Positions 25,482 to 33,753 of a stretch of 47,762 bases of DNA are shown piece by piece. Each line of letters opens with the position of its first letter. The first letter of the stretch is position 1. A model generated the notes under the pieces. That model made no database searches. It was not told the origin of the DNA and saw nothing but the letters and a program-made list of their open reading frames with translations. The stretch is from positions 1-47,762 of the forward strand of contig NTKK01000010.1 of assembly GCA_002457675.1 (NCBI GenBank). The letters are read 5' to 3'. The stretch comes from Bacteroidetes bacterium MED-G17. Lineage in GTDB: Bacteria > Bacteroidota > Bacteroidia > NS11-12g > UBA9320. The position numbers and the translations under genes are program-made.

Positions 25482-25523
25482 GCCTATAATTGATAAAAAG
25501 TAATTGTTACTTTGCTTTGTTTT

Positions 25524-26861
25524 ATGCCGAGCACCATTCTAATTAAACAAGCTACAATTATTTCAAACAACAAAAGTACTGTTCAAGACATCTTTATAGC
25601 CAACAACCGAATTGAGAAAATTGCGCCAAAGATTAATAAAAAGGTGGCCAGGGAAATAAATGCAGAAAAACTTACATTAATACCTGGTGTTATTGACGAT
25701 CAAGTTCATTTCCGTGAACCTGGTTTAAGCCATAAAGCGGATATTTTTTCCGAAAGTAGAGCGGCTGTTGCAGGGGGGACAACAAGCTTTATGGAAATGC
25801 CCAATACCATACCTCAAAGTACAAACAAAATTGAATTAGAAAAAAAATACAGCAAGGCAAAAAATGTTAGCCCCGCCAACTACTCTTTTTATCTTGGTGC
25901 AACAAACAATAACCTAGACGACATAAAATCAGTTGACGTAAAAAATGTTTGTGGAATTAAGATCTTTATGGGGTCTTCAACAGGGAATATGTTGGTTAAC
26001 GAATCAGACGCGCTAGAAAAAATTTTTGAACACGCGCCAACCATTGTAACAACTCACTGTGAAGTAGAAGAAATAATTAAAACAAATACAGAACTGGCAA
26101 AGAAAAAATTTGGAGAAAACATACCTATTTCAGCACATCCAGAGATTAGGAACATAGAAGCATGCTATCAATCATCAAAAAAAGCAATCAAATTAGCAAG
26201 AGAAAACAATACCAATCTCCATATACTGCATATTAGCACAGAAGAAGAACTTGAACTTTTTGAAAAAGGAAATATTGAGGAAAAACAAATTACGGCAGAA
26301 GTTTGCGTTCATCACCTTACCTTCTCAAGTAATGATTACGAAAAGTTAGGAAGTCTAATAAAATGCAATCCTGCCATAAAAGAAGCAAGACACAGAGTTG
26401 CTTTGTGGGAAGCTATAAAAAACAAACAACTAGACATTATAGCCACAGATCACGCACCACATACTTGGGAAGAAAAACAAAATGCTTACCTCAAATCTCC
26501 TTCTGGGGTACCCTTGGTTCAACATGCTCTTTATTCCATGATTGATTTTGTAAAAAAAGGCCATTTAACTTTGGAAAAAATGGTTGAACTAATGAGTCAT
26601 AATCCTGCCAAGAGGTACCAAATTTCAGACAGAGGGTACATATCAGAAGGCCAATATGCAGACTTAGTCCTTCTCGATCTAAATAGCACACATACCGTTG
26701 AAAAAAATAACATACTTTACAAATGCGGATGGAGTCCTTTTGAAGGAAGAAAATTTCTTTCTAACATACTAATGACGATTGTTTCTGGTCAAATTGCTTA
26801 TGAAAATGGAAAAATTAATAACGATTGTAAAGGCATGCGCCTTTCTTTTGATCGGGACTAA
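25524..26861 (+). CDS. pyrC: Dihydroorotase
   Basis: This enzyme forms dihydroorotate from carbamoyl-aspartate in pyrimidine synthesis. The ATG at 25524 gives 445 residues; an earlier TTG would add four. The amidohydrolase barrel shows I-D-D-Q-V-H-F-R-E-P-G near residue 60, a metal-bridging Lys in G-I-K-I-F-M-G, His in T-T-H-C-E-V and H-I-L-H-I-S-T, and the catalytic Asp in A-T-D-H-A-P-H. The first His of the usual H-x-H metal motif is Gln. I believe this occurs in other Bacteroidota dihydroorotases, but I could not check. The 3' end overlaps the next gene by 62 nt. A TTACTTTG element lies 9 nt before the ATG. Confidence 0.9.
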   Translation: MPSTILIKQATIISNNKSTVQDIFIANNRIEKIAPKINKKVAREINAEKLTLIPGVIDDQVHFREPGLSHKADIFSESRAAVAGGTTSFMEMPNTIPQSTNKIELEKKYSKAKNVSPANYSFYLGATNNNLDDIKSVDVKNVCGIKIFMGSSTGNMLVNESDALEKIFEHAPTIVTTHCEVEEIIKTNTELAKKKFGENIPISAHPEIRNIEACYQSSKKAIKLARENNTNLHILHISTEEELELFEKGNIEEKQITAEVCVHHLTFSSNDYEKLGSLIKCNPAIKEARHRVALWEAIKNKQLDIIATDHAPHTWEEKQNAYLKSPSGVPLVQHALYSMIDFVKKGHLTLEKMVELMSHNPAKRYQISDRGYISEGQYADLVLLDLNSTHTVEKNNILYKCGWSPFEGRKFLSNILMTIVSGQIAYENGKINNDCKGMRLSFDRD

Positions 26862-28368
26862 GCTACCTGCACAAACTGGAGATACTTCGATTGGCCAAAA
26901 TACAAATATTTGCGTGATTGTTGATCGTGGAAAAAACCAGCAAATCAATGAACCCTCTATAGCAATTAACCCAAAGAGCCCAAACGAAATTGTTATTGGT
27001 GCCAACGTCAATAAACTATACTATTCTAAGAATTTTGGAGAAACTTGGGTTTACAAACAGGCAAAAAGTTCTCTCGGTGTATACGGAGATCCTGTTCTAC
27101 ACTTTAACTCAAACGGTAAACTATTTTTTGCACATCTAAGCAAGACACCCGAAAAAAAATGGGGCGCATTTTTTGACAGAATTGTCTTTCAAAGATCCCT
27201 TAAAACAATTGATTCTTTGCATGACGGTATAGGTATCGGGTTCAACAAAAATAAAATGCAAGACAAACCTTGGATAAGCTCAATGCAACCCAACAAAACT
27301 TGCCTTTCATGGACTGAATTTGACCAATATAATAGCTCAAACCCTCTTCATAAAAGCAGAATAAAATTCGCTATATCACTAGATAGTGGAAAAACATTTT
27401 CGGACGCTATCCATATTTCAGACACCACTGGAGACTGCTTAGATAGTGACCACACACTTGAAGGTGCAACAACTGCTTTTAACTCAAATGGCACGATATA
27501 TTGTGCTTGGGCGGGACACCATAAAATTTATTTGGATTCATCAACAAATAATGGCAAAACATGGAATCGAGACAAAATAATTGCTCCGCAAAAAAGTGGT
27601 TGGGATTTAGACTTAAGACAATTCCCAAGAAGCAACGCCTTGCCTTTTTTAATGATTAACCAATCTAAAAGTACATACGGGCAGCGCATGTTTCTTCTTT
27701 TCGCTGATAATATCTATGGCGATATGGATATTTTTATTTTGTATTCAGACAACTTTGGGCAATCTTGGTCAACACCAATTAGAGTTAATCAAGATCTAAA
27801 AAGCAATGGCAGTGACCAATTCCTACCCAACATGGCTATCGATCCTATAACTGGTCATTTATATGTCATCTATTATGACCGCAGGCATTCTAGTACAAAT
27901 ACTTTTGTTGCTGCGTACCTTAGTTATTCTTTAGATGGCGGAAAATCTTTCAAAGACATACAAATCGGCAAAAACTTTGCTCCTCCTGGAAAGAACTATT
28001 TTTTTGGAGACTACCTAGATGTAGATGCATACAATGGAATTATTCATCCTGTATGGACAGAACACCACACAACACATGATGAAATTTTAACTTCGACCCT
28101 ATTTCATGACCAATTGAAAAATATTTACCCAATTCCCACTGAATTTCAATACTTTATTTCAAAAAAAGAGTTGGTTCTTTTTCATCCAACCAATAATTTT
28201 TCATACAAAGTGATCGTAAAAGATAAAAACAAAATTTTGTTTAGAAAATCCTATCGAGGTAAAGATAAGAATGAATATTATTTATCCCTTGAAGAGACTC
28301 ATCAACCTAAATTGAAAATAAAAATGACAAATAATAGTTCCTCCAGAACTTACAGACTGCTTCCATAA
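26800..28368 (+). CDS. Secreted BNR/Asp-box repeat protein (sialidase-fold), divergent C-terminal sorting domain
   Basis: This protein is about 522 residues long from ATG 26800 (a second ATG follows at 26806), with a signal peptide ending L-P-A-Q. At least five Asp-box-like motifs mark a beta-propeller: Y-Y-S-K-N-F-G-E-T-W, S-L-D-S-G-K-T-F, S-T-N-N-G-K-T-W, Y-S-D-N-F-G-Q-S-W and S-L-D-G-G-K-S-F. The Arg triad of true sialidases is not evident, so enzymatic activity is unproven. The last about 75 residues (I-Y-P-I-P, then Y-K-V-I-V-K-D-K-N-K-I-L) resemble a degenerate T9SS type A sorting domain. The first 62 nt lie inside pyrC in another frame, so the two genes are probably co-transcribed. Confidence 0.75.
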   Translation: MKMEKLITIVKACAFLLIGTKLPAQTGDTSIGQNTNICVIVDRGKNQQINEPSIAINPKSPNEIVIGANVNKLYYSKNFGETWVYKQAKSSLGVYGDPVLHFNSNGKLFFAHLSKTPEKKWGAFFDRIVFQRSLKTIDSLHDGIGIGFNKNKMQDKPWISSMQPNKTCLSWTEFDQYNSSNPLHKSRIKFAISLDSGKTFSDAIHISDTTGDCLDSDHTLEGATTAFNSNGTIYCAWAGHHKIYLDSSTNNGKTWNRDKIIAPQKSGWDLDLRQFPRSNALPFLMINQSKSTYGQRMFLLFADNIYGDMDIFILYSDNFGQSWSTPIRVNQDLKSNGSDQFLPNMAIDPITGHLYVIYYDRRHSSTNTFVAAYLSYSLDGGKSFKDIQIGKNFAPPGKNYFFGDYLDVDAYNGIIHPVWTEHHTTHDEILTSTLFHDQLKNIYPIPTEFQYFISKKELVLFHPTNNFSYKVIVKDKNKILFRKSYRGKDKNEYYLSLEETHQPKLKIKMTNNSSSRTYRLLP

Positions 28369-28381
28369 TTGTCTTTTGCTA

Positions 28382-28412
28382 TTGACTTCAATAGGCAAAA
28401 AATGTATGTTTG
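28382..28412 (+). promoter_or_regulatory. Promoter for the PpiD-like gene
   Basis: TTG (28382-28384), a 20-nt spacer and a perfect TATGTTTG (28405-28412) match the Bacteroidota consensus. The ATG at 28435 follows 22 nt later. Confidence 0.6.
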
Positions 28413-28434
28413 CTGACTATTTTTAAAAACCTCC

Positions 28435-30591
28435 ATGGCAAAAGGACATAAAGACACGGAAAGAGGCGGAGTAATTCAAAAAATTCAGAGACAATCGGGC
28501 TGTTTATTAGTAGCCATTGGTTTGGGTATGTTGGCATTTTTATTGCCAGATATTTTCAAGAATATTGGAGGCGGCGGAATTTCAGACAATACCCTAGGAA
28601 TTATCAATGGAACAAAAGTTGATTATACCGATTTTGATGCCAAGTACAAGGAATTCTCAAATCGATATTTAAGTAATAATCCACAAGCAACAATTGGCAA
28701 GCAAGAACAAGAGTTAATTAGAAATTCTGTCTGGGATTTTTTCAAACAAGAACTCCTTTACAAAAAGGAGCAAGAAAAAGTAGGTTTAATTGTACCCCCT
28801 GATGAACTTGAAGATAAAACCTATGGAAATAACCCACACCCAATTATTCTTCAATTTTTTCCAGATAAAGAAAACGGAGGGGTTAATAAGTCAGGATTAC
28901 TCAATTTTCTTCAACAAGGTATTAGCTCTGATCCGCAGGCAAAAGAGCAATGGCTATTAATCGAAGATGCAATTACCAACAATATTTTGGAAACCAAATA
29001 CACAGCCTATTTACAAAAAAGTATTTATACTACAGACCTAGAAATCAAATACAATCATGAGAAAATGAATAAATCCTCCAGCATAGAATTCGTTGGGCTA
29101 GAATTCAATTCAGTAAAACAGGATGAAATTTCTTTTGACAATGATGACTTGAAAAGTTTCTTGAATAAAAACAAAAGCAAATACCAGCAAGATGAAAGTA
29201 GAGATATCGAATACGCTATAATTAATCTGACCCCATCGAAGGGAGACTCAATGGCTGCAAAAGAAAGTCTTGAAAAAGACCGTGAAAATTTTGCAAATAC
29301 AGAAAATGACTCCACCTTCTTGGACATTCGTGGTATTTCCGCAGAAAATATTTTTGACTTTCAATTGGTAACAAATCTTACGCCTAAATTGGCTAATGCT
29401 TTTTGGGAAGCACCAGAAAATACTGTTTCTGAGGTAATGTTGGATCAAAACCAATATGTAATGGTAAAAGTATTGGCTAGCCAACCAGACAGCGCACAAA
29501 CTGTGCGTGTAAGACAAATTTTAATCCGAGATGTTAAAGGACCAAATGAATCGAATTATCTTTCAAAAACCTCAACAGAAGTAATTGGTCGCATAAAATC
29601 TGGGCAAAGTACTTTTGAAAAAGAAATGAATGCTAGAGGTAAAATCCAATTTGGAAATAGCAACGGTGACCTCGGATGGATAAGAAAAGGAGAACCAAAT
29701 TTCTCTGTTTCCAAAGAAATAATTTCCGAAGCATTCAAACATAGAAAAGGAGAAATCTATACGGTAAAAACAAGCCAAGGAATTCATATTTTACAGAACG
29801 AAACTCCTGTTTTTAGCAACCAAAGACAATTTGCAATTTTGAGCCAAAAAATTTCCATTGGAACAAATACCGCCAAAGAAAAGTATCAGATAGCAAATGA
29901 ACTTATTGCATCTCTAGAAGACGCATCATCTTTTGAAGATGCTCTTAAGGAAATAGGTATAAGCAAAAGGGTAGCAAGAAAAATCAAAGAAGATGACACC
30001 TCTATTCCAGGTTTTTCAAATCCAACCAAATTAATTACCTGGTTGTATGGCAAAGGACAAAAAGAAGGTAGCCTTATGCAGGAAGCCATGGAGATGGACA
30101 ACAAATACGTAATAGCAAAAATTAGTAAAATTAGGAAAGAAGGCACGCCCTCACTAGAAGATATTCGTCCAGATATAGAGCCACAAGTAGTAAACCTTAA
30201 AAAAGGTGAGTTTTTGAAAAAGAAAATTGAAGATGCCCTGTCAAATAGTAAGGATTTAAGTGAATTAGCCAACCAACTTAACACCCTTGTTAGGAAAGAT
30301 ATAGCATTTCAATTGGCAAAAGGCTCAATTGAAGGAATTGGCGGGGATAGAAAACTGATGGGTGTTGTTGATCAACTTCCTACCAATAAGATGAGTGAAG
30401 TATTGGTTGGCGAAGTTGGGGTTTTTGTTTTCAACAAAATTGAGGAAAAAAATGCTACTGAGATATTGGAAACAACAAGAATTAAAAAATTGGAAAGCAA
30501 CGCGTTAGCAAATCGTTGGATAAATACTATGAGGGAATCTTTGGAGAAAACAGCTGATGTAAAAGACTTCAGAAATAAGTTTTTTAACTAA
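28435..30591 (+). CDS. PpiD-like peptidyl-prolyl isomerase (membrane-anchored foldase)
   Basis: This 718-residue protein has a short cytoplasmic N-terminus, one anchor helix (about 24-41, G-C-L-L-V-A-I-G-L-G-M-L-A-F-L-L) and a SurA-N-like helical region (about 55-210). A central parvulin domain (about 355-455) shows V-R-V-R-Q-I-L-I and later D-L-G-W-I-R-K-G and Q-G-I-H-I-L. A further C-terminal region follows. The layout matches PpiD/SurA_N_3 foldases at the inner-membrane periplasmic face, which help exported proteins leave the Sec translocon. It has its own promoter. The TAA overlaps the stop codon of the convergent MoxR gene within the 4-nt CTAA at 30588-30591. Confidence 0.88.
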   Translation: MAKGHKDTERGGVIQKIQRQSGCLLVAIGLGMLAFLLPDIFKNIGGGGISDNTLGIINGTKVDYTDFDAKYKEFSNRYLSNNPQATIGKQEQELIRNSVWDFFKQELLYKKEQEKVGLIVPPDELEDKTYGNNPHPIILQFFPDKENGGVNKSGLLNFLQQGISSDPQAKEQWLLIEDAITNNILETKYTAYLQKSIYTTDLEIKYNHEKMNKSSSIEFVGLEFNSVKQDEISFDNDDLKSFLNKNKSKYQQDESRDIEYAIINLTPSKGDSMAAKESLEKDRENFANTENDSTFLDIRGISAENIFDFQLVTNLTPKLANAFWEAPENTVSEVMLDQNQYVMVKVLASQPDSAQTVRVRQILIRDVKGPNESNYLSKTSTEVIGRIKSGQSTFEKEMNARGKIQFGNSNGDLGWIRKGEPNFSVSKEIISEAFKHRKGEIYTVKTSQGIHILQNETPVFSNQRQFAILSQKISIGTNTAKEKYQIANELIASLEDASSFEDALKEIGISKRVARKIKEDDTSIPGFSNPTKLITWLYGKGQKEGSLMQEAMEMDNKYVIAKISKIRKEGTPSLEDIRPDIEPQVVNLKKGEFLKKKIEDALSNSKDLSELANQLNTLVRKDIAFQLAKGSIEGIGGDRKLMGVVDQLPTNKMSEVLVGEVGVFVFNKIEEKNATEILETTRIKKLESNALANRWINTMRESLEKTADVKDFRNKFFN

Positions 30592-31571
30592 ATTAATTTT
30601 TGAATTAATTCTTCAATACTTAAACCTTCTGCCTCTGCCTTATAATTTTTCTGAACTCGATGCCTAAGAACAGCAGGCGCCACTTCTTGAACATCTTCTA
30701 TATCAGGGCTTAATTTACCATGTAATAAAGCATTACTCTTAGCACCAATAATTAAAAATTGACTTGCCCTTGGCCCTGCCCCAAATGAAATAAATTTATT
30801 GGCTAAATTATTTACTTGACCAATATTAGGTCTTGTTTTTGTTGTCAATTTCACTGCATATTCAACAACATTTTCTGCAACAGGAACTCGCCTCACTAAA
30901 TCCTGAAAATGAAGAAGTTCTTTTGCCGATAAAATTTCTCTTTGTTGAATGTTTTGTGCTGAAGTTGTTTTCTTCACCACAGCTATTTCTTCTTCAAATT
31001 TTGGATAATCCAAATTGACCTGATACATAAATCTATCTAATTGGGCTTCGGGAAGCGGATAGGTGCCCTCTTGTTCTATAGGATTTTGAGTTGCTAAGGT
31101 AAAAAATGGCTTTGGCAAAAGATAATCTTTACCTCCTACCGTAACTTTTTTTTCCTGCATTGCTTCTAGTAGTGCAGCTTGAGTTTTTGGAGGTGTCCTA
31201 TTAATCTCGTCTGCCAACAATAAATTGGTAAATATAGGCCCCTTAACAAAGGAAAATTGTCTGTTTTGATCAAGTATTTCAGCACCCATGATATCTGTTG
31301 GCATTAGGTCTGGCGTAAACTGAATTCTACCAAATTGAAGCTGTAGGACTTTCGCTAAACTCTGAACTAAAAGTGTTTTTGCCAAACCTGGGACGCCAAC
31401 TAATAAACTATGTCCATTACTCAAAATAGCATTTAACACTAAATTTATTACCTTCTCTTGACCAATGATTGTTTTGGCGAGTTCCTGCTTCAGCTGAGCC
31501 ATTTTTGTGGTCAGAAGGTCGGCAACTTCCACATCTCCCGCATTTTTACTTATTTCTTTATTCTCATCCAT
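30588..31571 (-). CDS. MoxR family AAA+ ATPase
   Basis: MoxR ATPases act as chaperones, often with VWA proteins. From ATG 31571 the protein is 327 residues; an open frame upstream to 31646 runs inside the preceding gene and is less likely. Walker A is G-V-P-G-L-A-K-T, Walker B is L-L-A-D-E-I-N-R-T-P-P-K, and sensor-like T-Q-N-P-I-E-Q-E-G-T-Y-P-L-P-E-A-Q-L-D-R-F follows, all typical. It overlaps the SurA-like gene by 22 nt and is last in a four-gene operon of folding factors. The only VWA protein in the window is far away (13327-15357), so the client is not defined here. Confidence 0.93.
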   Translation of the reverse strand: MDENKEISKNAGDVEVADLLTTKMAQLKQELAKTIIGQEKVINLVLNAILSNGHSLLVGVPGLAKTLLVQSLAKVLQLQFGRIQFTPDLMPTDIMGAEILDQNRQFSFVKGPIFTNLLLADEINRTPPKTQAALLEAMQEKKVTVGGKDYLLPKPFFTLATQNPIEQEGTYPLPEAQLDRFMYQVNLDYPKFEEEIAVVKKTTSAQNIQQREILSAKELLHFQDLVRRVPVAENVVEYAVKLTTKTRPNIGQVNNLANKFISFGAGPRASQFLIIGAKSNALLHGKLSPDIEDVQEVAPAVLRHRVQKNYKAEAEGLSIEELIQKLI

Positions 31572-32899
31572 TGCTGCACCTCTTTGCATGATTGATATTC
31601 TGAATCTACTTGTATAAAAACTGTCTTTTTGTACTCTTGACTCCATTTTCTTACTTTTTCTTCTTTCTTTTTTTCTAAAGCAAGTAGTTGAAGTTTAAGA
31701 TAGTCTCTGTTAAAATCTGCTTTATGTGGCTCAGAAATTGATTTTAGATACAATAATCGATATAGAACTGAACCATCTGGGGAATATGTTTGGTGAACGT
31801 TTGAAAGTTCTCCTTCTTTTAAAAAATCAAGACGGGCTGTTAGCTCGGCATCCAAATTGGAAACTGGAATTACTTGAGCACCTGTCATCGGATCCAACAG
31901 AAAACCACATTGTGCTTTTGTTTCTTCGTCTTCACTATATTTTTTCACTGCTTGGCACCAATCCATTTTTCCTGCCTTTATTTCAGCTGCTACTTCTTGA
32001 AGGTATTTTTCTGTTTTCTCAAAATCTGAGGCTACAATTTTGGGTCTTATCAAAATATGCCTAGCATTTATTTCTCCTCCCTTTCTGTCAATAAGCTGAA
32101 GTATATGATATCCATATTTTGTTCTAATTACGGGCGAAATAGAATCCTTATTTTTTAGTCTAAATGCTGCAGCTTCAAATTCAGGCACCATTTTACCACG
32201 TGAGAAATAACCAAGTTCTCCTCCTTCTTTTTTACTTCCAGGATCATCACTATATATTTTTGCCATCATAGAAAAATCTCTTCCATTTTTAAGTATTTTA
32301 TCTCGAATGTCCTCAATGGTACTTTTTGCAAAATCTGACGCAAAGGAGCTAGGTTTTGGTTCAATAATAATTTGTGCAATTTCAACTTCTGACTCAAAAA
32401 TGGGCAAACTGTCTTTTGGCATACTGTTGTAGAATTGTTTTATTTCCGTTGGACTTACATTTACCTGAGAAAGTAAAGATTGCTGGGCTTGTTGAACCAC
32501 CATTTGTTCTTTGATTTTAGGTCTTATCTCTGCTTTATATTCATATACTTTTTTGCCCAAGTATTTTTCTAATGCGTCCATTCCTCCTGCTTGCGAGGCA
32601 TAAAATCTAATTCTTCTATCAATTTCTCCATCAACCATTTCATCTTGAACTTCAATACTGTCGGTTTTTGCCATATGAAGTAACAGTTTTTGTAAAACAA
32701 GCTGATCAATCAAAGTACATTTTAATTCAGCCTTGGTGGAATTACTTTGTTCTTTGATTTGTAAGTACTCTGTTTCCAAATCAGAAAGCCAAATTACATT
32801 TTCTCCTACAAGCCCAATAGACTTTTCGATGACTGTAACTTGGGCATTCGATATGGTTTGAAGAAAAAGGAAATATACAATCGCTTTAAGATTTCTCAT
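31550..32899 (-). CDS. SurA-like periplasmic peptidyl-prolyl isomerase (two parvulin domains)
   Basis: This 449-residue protein has a signal peptide (about 1-19, ending S-N-A-Q) and a SurA N-terminal helical chaperone module (about 20-165). Two parvulin domains follow: about 170-270, with E-I-A-Q-I-I-I, G-G-E-L-G-Y-F-S-R-G-K-M and Y-G-Y-H-I-L-Q, and about 272-370, beginning N-A-R-H-I-L-I. The order matches SurA, which escorts outer-membrane proteins through the periplasm. The symbol surA is not assigned because several paralogues are adjacent. Its start shares one nt with the stop of the lipoprotein gene (TAATG), indicating tight coupling. Confidence 0.88.
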   Translation of the reverse strand: MRNLKAIVYFLFLQTISNAQVTVIEKSIGLVGENVIWLSDLETEYLQIKEQSNSTKAELKCTLIDQLVLQKLLLHMAKTDSIEVQDEMVDGEIDRRIRFYASQAGGMDALEKYLGKKVYEYKAEIRPKIKEQMVVQQAQQSLLSQVNVSPTEIKQFYNSMPKDSLPIFESEVEIAQIIIEPKPSSFASDFAKSTIEDIRDKILKNGRDFSMMAKIYSDDPGSKKEGGELGYFSRGKMVPEFEAAAFRLKNKDSISPVIRTKYGYHILQLIDRKGGEINARHILIRPKIVASDFEKTEKYLQEVAAEIKAGKMDWCQAVKKYSEDEETKAQCGFLLDPMTGAQVIPVSNLDAELTARLDFLKEGELSNVHQTYSPDGSVLYRLLYLKSISEPHKADFNRDYLKLQLLALEKKKEEKVRKWSQEYKKTVFIQVDSEYQSCKEVQQWMRIKK

Positions 32900-33753
32900 T
32901 ATTGGTAGAGCTTTAATTGGTTGTTATTAATTGCCTGACGAATAAGTTCATTTTCAAAGCTATCCAAATAGCTTATTTTTCTCTTATTGATTAAAATTTC
33001 ACGAATTTTTTCTTTTTCAAATTCAAATGGTGACAAATCATCTTTTATTTTAAAATTGACAATTTTGATGAAATAAGTAAATGCTTTGTCCCGTATTCTT
33101 AAAAGTTGATTGTTACTCAAGAAATGCTCTTCATTGTATAGGTTAATCGGGAGTTCTTTAAGGACATCCACAAATCTCAGCCACTTCTCCGTATTATTGA
33201 ATACATATCCATCATTTTGATTTACATATTCAGTAAGCTTGTTTAATTCTATTGTATTATTCTTTTGGAACGCCCACCATGCTCTGTCAAAGTTGTTGTA
33301 TTGATTCGGTATTTTGATGTAATACAGCTGAACTATATTTTCTTTCAATTCAAAGTTCTTTTTGTTGGATTGATAGTAGGCTCGTATATCCTGATTGGTT
33401 ATCTTGGCGTTGGTGAGCTCCTTGATATACAATTTGCGTAACTCATGGATTTTTAAATCTTGTTCGTACGTATCAATTAGCTTTTGTTGTTCTTGGGAAA
33501 GTTCACCAAGTTTTTTATTGGCTTGGTCAATTAACACCTCTCTTTTCATCCAATTTCTTATAAACTTTGTTGCGAGAAAAAAGCTATCCTCTGAATTTTT
33601 CGCCATAACAGTTGCTCCATTAATTTCTTTTTCAGTAAGTAAATCCTTGCCAAAGGAAGCAACAATATCATTTGGTAAGTGTTCCTTTTTTTCACATGAA
33701 AAAAAAATAAATCCCAAGCAGATTAATAAAATAATTTGATGACCTCTTATCAA
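32899..33753 (-). CDS. SurA-N-like lipoprotein without a complete parvulin domain
   Basis: This 284-residue protein has a lipoprotein signal (hydrophobic 6-18, lipobox F-F-S-C with Cys20, then E-K-K). The rest is mostly helical. It has V-A-S-F-G-K-D-L-L-T-E-K-E-I near residue 32, the opening motif of SurA/PrsA chaperone modules, and I-R-A-Y-Y-Q-S-N-K-K-N-F near 128. The parvulin core motifs (H-I-L, G-D-L-G) are absent, so it is probably a chaperone-like holdase rather than an isomerase. The gene overlaps both neighbours (4 nt upstream, 1 nt downstream) inside the foldase operon. The role is inferred from context and the N-terminal motif. Confidence 0.7.
   Translation of the reverse strand: MIRGHQIILLICLGFIFFSCEKKEHLPNDIVASFGKDLLTEKEINGATVMAKNSEDSFFLATKFIRNWMKREVLIDQANKKLGELSQEQQKLIDTYEQDLKIHELRKLYIKELTNAKITNQDIRAYYQSNKKNFELKENIVQLYYIKIPNQYNNFDRAWWAFQKNNTIELNKLTEYVNQNDGYVFNNTEKWLRFVDVLKELPINLYNEEHFLSNNQLLRIRDKAFTYFIKIVNFKIKDDLSPFEFEKEKIREILINKRKISYLDSFENELIRQAINNNQLKLYQ

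Noticed and set aside
29886-30284. 132-codon minus-strand open frame
   Set aside because: It is an antisense shadow of the PpiD-like gene, low in complexity and without a recognisable motif.
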